From NCBI GenBank assembly GCA_025450615.1, contig JANWHC010000009.1, forward strand, positions 1 to 9,886: 9,886 nt of DNA. The letters are read 5' to 3'. The notes beneath the pieces are model-generated. The model was not told the origin of the DNA, did no database searches, and worked only from the letters and a program-made list of their open reading frames with translations. This document shows positions 6,221 through 9,886 of this stretch, piece after piece. This DNA is from Minisyncoccota bacterium (GTDB lineage: Bacteria > Patescibacteriota > Minisyncoccia > Phycocordibacterales > DATDWN01). Within the stretch, counting starts at the first letter, position 1; each line of letters opens with the position of its first letter. Both the position numbers and the translations under genes were made by a program.

Positions 6221-7240
6221 GTGGGATCTCGTCAGACTCAGGTGAACATAACGAAACTATTGCTTCCAAATGTCCTTATTTTGACGCTATTTTTGTTGCC
6301 AGTAAGGGCAAATGCAGGGATATTATCATTCTTCTCTAGTCTCTTTGGTAGTACCCAAGTACAAGCTGAGGAAGTTAGTCAAAATTCTCAAACTATTCCA
6401 CTTTTACAAGCTGTTAATTCTCCAGATCCAAAATCCAGCACAACAATTGATAAATTCGCAATAGTTGGCGGTACGTCTCTAAGTTCTGAGGCTTCTATGC
6501 CACAAGATGTAAAGACTTCTAGTGACGACCAGATTAGTATTTATGTTGTGCATCAAGGAGATACTCTCCCAGCTATCGCAAAGATGTTTGGCGTAACTGT
6601 AAATACCATAAAATGGGCCAACGATTTGAAAAATAATACCGTAACTGTTGGTCAAACTCTCGTTATCCTACCTATTTCTGGTATACAACATACAGTTAAG
6701 TCAGGTGATAATCTCCAAAGTATTACAAAGCAACATAAGGGCGATTTAGAGGAAATTTTACAATATAACGGCCTTTCAAAAGATAGTAAGCTAGCAATTG
6801 GTGATGTTATCTTCGTTCCAGACGGTGAAGCAGCAGCCGTTACCGTCACAACTATTGGTAAATCAAGTCCAAGTGTGCCCGTTTACAATGGTTATTATAT
6901 GAGACCTATCATTGGCGGAATAAAAACTCAAGGTGTTCATGGCCACAACGGCGTGGATCTAGCCTCCTCTTACGGTTCAAATATTCTTGCTTCAGCAGAT
7001 GGAGAAGTAATTATTTCCAAAAATTCAGGTTGGAATGGGGGTTACGGCGACTATATCGTTATTAAACACGGAAACGGTACCCAGACTCTCTACGGTCATT
7101 TAAGTACAACCCTAGTTTCTGTTGGAGATCATGTAACTCAAGGGCAAGTTATTGGAAAAATGGGAAATACAGGACAGGTGTCGGGACATACTGGAATACA
7201 CCTACACTTTGAAATCCGCGGAGCAAAAAATCCTTTCTAG
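6221..7240 (+). CDS. Exported LysM-LysM-M23 peptidoglycan endopeptidase
   Basis: This is a zinc metallopeptidase that cuts peptide cross-bridges in peptidoglycan outside the membrane. An N-terminal signal peptide ends at ANA|G near residue 32. Two LysM glycan-binding domains follow: 108-151 (YVVHQGDTLPAIAKMFGV onward) and 156-200 (HTVKSGDNLQSITKQHKG onward). After a short linker, the M23/LytM domain has every zinc and catalytic residue: HNGVD (His242, Asp246), YGHLS (His293) and HLHFE (His327, His329). That argues for an active enzyme rather than a degenerate EnvC-like activator. The start is GTG 6221; GTG 6242 (8th codon) is a plausible alternative that still leaves a full signal peptide, and neither has a strong Shine-Dalgarno. 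The protein ends abruptly at AKNPF, exactly where the palindromic element begins. The long structured leader suggests post-transcriptional control. Confidence 0.9.
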   Translation: MGSRQTQVNITKLLLPNVLILTLFLLPVRANAGILSFFSSLFGSTQVQAEEVSQNSQTIPLLQAVNSPDPKSSTTIDKFAIVGGTSLSSEASMPQDVKTSSDDQISIYVVHQGDTLPAIAKMFGVTVNTIKWANDLKNNTVTVGQTLVILPISGIQHTVKSGDNLQSITKQHKGDLEEILQYNGLSKDSKLAIGDVIFVPDGEAAAVTVTTIGKSSPSVPVYNGYYMRPIIGGIKTQGVHGHNGVDLASSYGSNILASADGEVIISKNSGWNGGYGDYIVIKHGNGTQTLYGHLSTTLVSVGDHVTQGQVIGKMGNTGQVSGHTGIHLHFEIRGAKNPF

Positions 7241-7363
7241 CTCAGGTTTTTTTTCACGAATCTCATCGTCTAAAATTTGAAAATGCTCGTCAACGTACTC
7301 CTGTACGTCTCCTCGAATTTCCAAATTTTATACGCGACCTTCGTGAAAAATTCTCCGAGCTTG
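7237..7363. repeat. Imperfect palindromic element of about 127 bp
   Basis: The left arm (about 7237-7298) and the reverse complement of the right arm (7303-7363) align along their whole length with one gap, agreeing at roughly three quarters of positions by eye. Shared blocks are AGCTC, TTTTTCACGAA, TAAAATTTG and ACGTAC. The centre is a perfect hairpin, ACGTAC-TCCT-GTACGT (7293-7308). The left end overlaps the endopeptidase stop codon. As RNA it would fold into one long cruciform-like stem. The form suggests a mobile palindromic repeat (REP or MITE-like), a transcription end structure between convergent genes, or both. No second copy is in this window and no terminal target duplication is evident. 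Confidence 0.7.
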
Positions 7364-7403
7364 TTTTTCAAAATAATATTTTGCAAGTATAAATTTAATT
7401 TGT

Positions 7404-7429
7404 AAAAAGCGGGGACCGAAGTCCCCGCT
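7404..7429 (-). terminator. Intrinsic terminator of the 105-aa gene
   Basis: AGCGGGGAC (7408-7416) and GTCCCCGCT (7421-7429) form a perfect 9-bp stem with a stable TTCG tetraloop as read on the minus strand. It is followed there by TTTTT (7404-7408). It lies 7 bases past the stop codon of the minus-strand gene at 7437-7754. Confidence 0.85.
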
Positions 7430-7436
7430 CAGAAAA

Positions 7437-7754
7437 TCACTCGTCATCGTCGTCGTTGTACTCGAGCCCGTAGTTTCGCTCGATTGCGATCTCGACGAGT
7501 TCGTCGATTTCGGCTTTCCCCACTCGGTAGCCCATTAGGAAAGTGGTTGAGTAGAAGCGATATCGCCACGGTTCGATGTAGTTATCATCGAAACCAAAAC
7601 GATGACCGTGGTTCCACTCGCCAGACAGACGACTGTCGACAGTGGGACAACCGAGGTTGTGGTTATCCTTGAGGAACCACTCCTTTTGTCCCACACGGAA
7701 ATCCATGTGGCGCCAGCAATACTTACACTGCGATCCCCTTCGGTTAGTGGTCAC
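7437..7754 (-). CDS. Orphan 105-aa protein with possible zinc-binding N-terminus
   Basis: I do not recognise this protein. It starts at GTG 7752-7754 with a perfect AGGAGG exactly 4 bases upstream, and is framed by a consensus promoter and a strong terminator, so it is very likely expressed. Cys10-x2-Cys13-x2-His16 and Cys36 could bind zinc; the N-terminal half is rich in aromatic and basic residues (RHMDFRVGQKEWFL, 15-28). The C-terminal half has a helix-like stretch (AEIDELVEIAIER, 81-93) and ends in an acidic tail, YNDDDDE. No signal peptide or membrane segment is present, so it is cytoplasmic. Its base composition is visibly G+C-richer (about half) than flanking genes, with many GAC and CGN codons. 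That suggests either horizontal origin or a highly expressed conserved small gene. Function is unknown; nucleic-acid binding is a guess from the Cys/His cluster only. Confidence 0.8.
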   Translation of the reverse strand: MTTNRRGSQCKYCWRHMDFRVGQKEWFLKDNHNLGCPTVDSRLSGEWNHGHRFGFDDNYIEPWRYRFYSTTFLMGYRVGKAEIDELVEIAIERNYGLEYNDDDDE

Positions 7755-7758
7755 GGCC

Positions 7759-7778
7759 CCTCCTGCAAAAGCAGAAGG
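7759..7778 (-). promoter_or_regulatory. Hairpin sequestering the AGGAGG ribosome binding site
   Basis: On the minus strand CCTTCTGC (7778-7771) pairs with GCAGGAGG (7766-7759) over 8 bp with one G-U pair and a TTTT loop. The AGGAGG that serves GTG 7754 lies entirely within the stem. Opening of this hairpin would be needed for translation, a layout typical of RNA thermometers or ligand- or protein-gated leaders. A second 6-bp hairpin, CCAAGA/TCTTGG (7782-7799), lies just upstream in the same leader. Confidence 0.5.
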
Positions 7779-7828
7779 TAGCCAAGACCTGTTTCTTGGG
7801 ATACTCTGCTTTAAGTAGATCTTATACT

Positions 7829-7857
7829 ATTATATACCAAAACTGAGTTTTTGTCAA
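7829..7857 (-). promoter_or_regulatory. Perfect consensus sigma70 promoter of the 105-aa gene
   Basis: On the minus strand TTGACA (7857-7852) and TATAAT (7834-7829) are separated by exactly 17 bases, the ideal housekeeping promoter. Transcription should start near 7822 and give a leader of about 68 bases containing two hairpins. This is the strongest promoter in the window. Confidence 0.8.
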
Positions 7858-7879
7858 ATTTAGGTTTCATAAAAGAAAT

Positions 7880-7904
7880 CACCGAGCGTTTTTTGCGCTC
7901 GGTG
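7880..7904 (-). terminator. Hairpin terminator of the 77-aa gene
   Basis: CACCGAGCG (7880-7888) and CGCTCGGTG (7896-7904) form a perfect 9-bp stem around a 7-base loop, starting 9 bases after the stop of the minus-strand gene at 7914. On the minus strand it is followed by a T-rich tract (ATTTCTTTT), weaker than a pure T-run but adequate. Confidence 0.65.
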
Positions 7905-7913
7905 TTGTTCGGG

Positions 7914-8147
7914 TTAATTGTGGCAGGTGTTGAGCCATGTGGCGATTGGAAGTAGGAGTTGAAAAAGGTCTTTCGGTAAGTGTGGCTGTTGATTCAAGTC
8001 AATCAGCATCAACTCCAAGGCTTCCATCTGTCTCGTGGACAAGGTCACAGAATCGTTCACCATTCCTGATAAAACAGGGAATATCTTTTTATTTCGGGGA
8101 GATTCTTTCGAGTTCTCCGCGAGGTACTCAATCAGTGAATGTTGCAC
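7914..8147 (-). CDS. Orphan 77-aa cytoplasmic protein
   Basis: I do not recognise this protein. GTG 8145-8147 has AGGAGG 4 bases upstream, a promoter just before it and a hairpin terminator just after it. This is strong evidence for a real gene rather than the plus-strand open frame that covers the same bases (7937-8170), which lacks such signals. The sequence reads as helical: an N-terminal IEYLAENSKESPRNKK segment, a middle LSTRQMEALELMLIDLNQQ (36-54), and a hydrophobic LPKDLFQLLLPIATWLN (57-73). There is no signal peptide, metal site or nucleotide-binding motif. The size and architecture would fit a small regulator or adaptor, but nothing in the sequence decides this. It shares its start style (GTG, AGGAGG, 4-base spacing) with the 105-aa gene next door. 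Confidence 0.72.
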   Translation of the reverse strand: MQHSLIEYLAENSKESPRNKKIFPVLSGMVNDSVTLSTRQMEALELMLIDLNQQPHLPKDLFQLLLPIATWLNTCHN

Positions 8148-8168
8148 TTTTCCTCCTATTTTTACCCT

Positions 8169-8197
8169 AACATAATTTAGTAATTAATCAATGTAAA
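8169..8197 (-). promoter_or_regulatory. Promoter of the 77-aa gene
   Basis: On the minus strand TTTACA (8197-8192, 5 of 6) and TATGTT (8174-8169, 4 of 6) are 17 bases apart. Transcription near 8162 leaves a leader of about 15 bases that holds AGGAGG at 8157-8152. The promoter sits immediately behind the stop codon of the comM gene, with no terminator between them. Confidence 0.5.
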
Positions 8198-8199
8198 CT

Positions 8200-9747
8200 C
8201 TAATACTTTTTAGGGCGATATTGCAGAGCTTCCAAGATGTGGTTTTCGGAAATTTCGTGAGAACCGCCAAGGTCGGCTATAGTACGAGCTAGTTTTATGA
8301 TGCGATGATATGAACGAGCGGAAAGGTCTAGTTGTTTTGCAGAGTTGTTTAGAGTTTCTTTAACTTTGTCTTCAAGTTTTATTAATTTCACTAAATCTTT
8401 TGATGTAAGTTCTCCGTTTGTTTTTATTTTTAACTTTTTAAAACGATTTTCTTGTAATTTTCTGGCTTTTTCAACACGAGGTTTTATTTTTAAAGTACCC
8501 TCATGCAAATCTCTGCCATCTGTAAGTCTTTCATGTTCTACTTTTGAAACCTCAACCCATAAGTCAATACGATCCATTATTGGCCCTGAAAGTTTTCTTT
8601 TATATTTCTCAATAAGCTGTGCTGAACAAGTGCATTCTTTACCTTTGACTCCATAATTTCCACAGGGACAAGGATTCATTGTAGCAACTAAAATAAAATG
8701 TGCAGGATATTTTACACTTCCTTTTGCTCGAGATACGGTTACTTCCCTATCTTCTAATGGTTGCCTCATACTTTCTAAAACTTTTTTATCAAACTCTGGA
8801 AATTCATCCATAAATAAAACACCTTTGTGAGCTAGAGTTACTTCTCCCGGTTTTAAATTTGCTCCGCCACCAACGAGAGAGACATATGAAGCTGTGTGAT
8901 GTGGTGATCTGAAAGGAGCTTCCTCGATGAGACCGCTTGGCAACATTCCACCAATCGAATATATCGAAGTTACTTCCAATTTTTCATCGAAAGAAAGATT
9001 TGGAAGTAAGTGTGAAAAGGCTTTCGCAAGCATCGTCTTTCCAGTTCCAGGAGGTCCATACATTATGATATTGTGTCCACCCGCCGCTGCAATTTCCAAT
9101 CCTCTTTTTGCAGATTCCTGACCTTTGACGTCTGCAAAATCAACTTCAATCTCACTTTTTATTTTCTTTTTCTTTTTTGAAACAAATTCATTTATTTTTT
9201 CCGGAGACAAAGTAGGGTCCTCAAGTTCTTTTGTATTTATATGTCTGACAACCTCGAGCAAACTTTTTGATCCGTAGATTTTTATTCCAGAGATACTACT
9301 CGCTTCCTCTGCGTTGCCTGAAGGCAAAAATATTTCTTTAAAACCTTCTTTTTTCGCTTTTTGAACAATTGGAAGAACACCATGTACTTCTCTAAGTTTT
9401 CCATCTAAAGATAATTCTCCTAAAAAAAGTTTATTACTGGTTTCAGCCTCTATTTCTTCACTAGCTAAAAGATATCCGATCGCAATGGGCAGATCAAAAA
9501 CTGGTCCTTCTTTTTTTACATTTGCTGGGGCAAGAGAGACTACCACTTTCTGATTTTTATTTTTTGGTGATTTCCATCCGGAGTTTTTTATAGCAGATGA
9601 AACTCTGTCCTTGCTCTCATCCACGGATTTATCAGCAAGGCCTACAATAGAAAAAGAATGTAAACCTCGTGAGAGATCTACCTCAATATCGATAATTTGA
9701 GCAGAAAGGAGTGTGGCTTGAGCAGAAAATATTTTAGATACCGCCAT
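8200..9747 (-). CDS. comM: ComM/YifB-family AAA+ ATPase (Mg-chelatase-like)
   Basis: ComM is a hexameric AAA+ helicase that drives branch migration while incoming single-stranded DNA is integrated during natural transformation. Visible parts are the N-terminal ChlI-like domain (about 1-170; SIVGLADKSVDESKDRV at 33-49, GPVFDLPIAIG at 81-91), Walker A GPPGTGKT (231-238), a SPHHTASYVSLVGGG block (281-295), Walker B VLFMDEFPEF (310-319), and a four-cysteine cluster NPCPCG/ECTC (Cys360, 362, 372, 374). The arginine-rich GPIMDRIDL (388-396) and C-terminal LDLSARSYHRIIKLARTIADL (473-493) follow. The 515-aa length is normal. ATG 9745-9747 is preferred because the protein then begins MAVSKIFSAQ, as family members do. 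The longer frame from TTG 9763-9765 would place the candidate -10 box inside the coding sequence. Transformation is inferred, since no other competence gene lies here. Confidence 0.93.
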   Translation of the reverse strand: MAVSKIFSAQATLLSAQIIDIEVDLSRGLHSFSIVGLADKSVDESKDRVSSAIKNSGWKSPKNKNQKVVVSLAPANVKKEGPVFDLPIAIGYLLASEEIEAETSNKLFLGELSLDGKLREVHGVLPIVQKAKKEGFKEIFLPSGNAEEASSISGIKIYGSKSLLEVVRHINTKELEDPTLSPEKINEFVSKKKKKIKSEIEVDFADVKGQESAKRGLEIAAAGGHNIIMYGPPGTGKTMLAKAFSHLLPNLSFDEKLEVTSIYSIGGMLPSGLIEEAPFRSPHHTASYVSLVGGGANLKPGEVTLAHKGVLFMDEFPEFDKKVLESMRQPLEDREVTVSRAKGSVKYPAHFILVATMNPCPCGNYGVKGKECTCSAQLIEKYKRKLSGPIMDRIDLWVEVSKVEHERLTDGRDLHEGTLKIKPRVEKARKLQENRFKKLKIKTNGELTSKDLVKLIKLEDKVKETLNNSAKQLDLSARSYHRIIKLARTIADLGGSHEISENHILEALQYRPKKY

Positions 9748-9754
9748 AACGGCA

Positions 9755-9782
9755 ATACTACTCAAAGGAAAATCTTTAGCAA
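9755..9782 (-). promoter_or_regulatory. Candidate comM promoter, leaderless spacing
   Basis: On the minus strand TTGCTA (9782-9777, 4 of 6) and TAGTAT (9760-9755, 4 of 6) are 16 bases apart. The -10 box ends 7 bases before ATG 9747. The spacing matches the other leaderless genes in the window, but both boxes are imperfect. Confidence 0.35.
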
Positions 9783-9802
9783 GACTTTACAAAAGTAACA
9801 AT

Positions 9803-9886
9803 TTAATTCATATGCTGCTTACATGTTGTTGCAGAAGGATTTGCCTCAAGTCGATCCTCTTCTATCATTTCTCCACAAACTTCACA
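9803..9886 (-). CDS. DksA/TraR-type zinc-finger protein, C-terminal fragment (5' part beyond right edge)
   Basis: The last 27 codons and a TAA stop of a minus-strand gene are visible. They begin CEVCGEMIEEDRLEANPSAT and end TCKQHMN. This is the zinc finger of DksA/TraR proteins, which bind the secondary channel of RNA polymerase: Cys-x2-Cys, 17 residues with the RL-x-A-x-P signature, then Cys-x2. The fourth ligand is His instead of Cys, a C3H variant. Nothing can be said about the N-terminal coiled coil, so the fragment could also come from a larger protein with this finger. The stop is 55 bases from the comM start on the same strand. Confidence 0.8.
   Translation of the reverse strand, partial: CEVCGEMIEEDRLEANPSATTCKQHMN

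Noticed and set aside
7237..7436. CRISPR array or tandem repeat between the convergent genes
   Set aside because: The repetition is inverted, present once, and has no regular direct repeat-spacer pattern.
7937..8170. Plus-strand 77-codon open frame opposite the 77-aa minus-strand gene
   Set aside because: It has no ribosome binding site or promoter, whereas the minus-strand frame has AGGAGG, a promoter and a terminator.
8345..8656. Plus-strand open frame inside comM
   Set aside because: It lies within the strongly conserved ComM coding sequence on the opposite strand and looks like a shadow with low-complexity Ser/Phe content.
9748..9765. Longer comM start at TTG 9763-9765
   Set aside because: It adds six residues not typical of the family, uses a rare start codon without Shine-Dalgarno, and would place the candidate -10 box within the coding region.

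Overview
This window looks like a chromosomal segment from a Candidate Phyla Radiation (Patescibacteria) genome, probably Parcubacteria-like. The DNA is A+T-rich and the standard code fits. Several genes have a TATAAT box only 6-7 bases before the ATG and no Shine-Dalgarno sequence. The secreted protein at the left edge carries motifs I associate from memory with Patescibacteria. No taxonomic marker was searched, so the placement is inference. No phage, transposase, CRISPR, tRNA or rRNA was found.

Layout. (1) 1-2451, minus strand: a large secreted protein cut by the left edge, preceded by a 271-aa single-pass membrane protein, each with its own candidate promoter. They are probably cell-envelope proteins, possibly the margin of a secretion or pilus locus beyond the window. 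(2) 2527-5951, minus strand: a compact operon of a UvrD/PcrA-type helicase, the 16S rRNA dimethyltransferase KsgA and a membrane-anchored permuted NlpC/P60 (YiiX-like) hydrolase. The genes are 4 bases apart or overlap, and the operon is read from a leaderless-type promoter containing a perfect 12-bp palindrome. (3) 5952-6220: a divergent control region with a sigma70-like plus-strand promoter and a long hairpin-bearing leader. (4) 6221-7240, plus strand: an exported LysM-LysM-M23 cell-wall endopeptidase. (5) 7237-7363: a near-perfect palindrome of about 127 bp that starts at the endopeptidase stop codon. (6) 7404-8197: two small, G+C-richer, minus-strand orphan genes. Each is a self-contained unit with a promoter, AGGAGG exactly 4 bases before GTG, and a terminator hairpin. 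(7) 8200-9747, minus strand: a full-length ComM/YifB AAA+ ATPase. (8) 9803-9886, minus strand: the tail of a DksA/TraR-type zinc-finger protein cut by the right edge.

How it works together. DNA maintenance and uptake (PcrA, ComM), ribosome maturation (KsgA) and envelope remodelling (M23 and NlpC/P60-like enzymes, secreted surface protein) are interleaved, as expected for a small genome. The most unusual features are two distinct styles of gene start side by side (leaderless versus strong Shine-Dalgarno), the 127-bp palindrome, the structured leaders, and the two orphan cassettes of unknown function.
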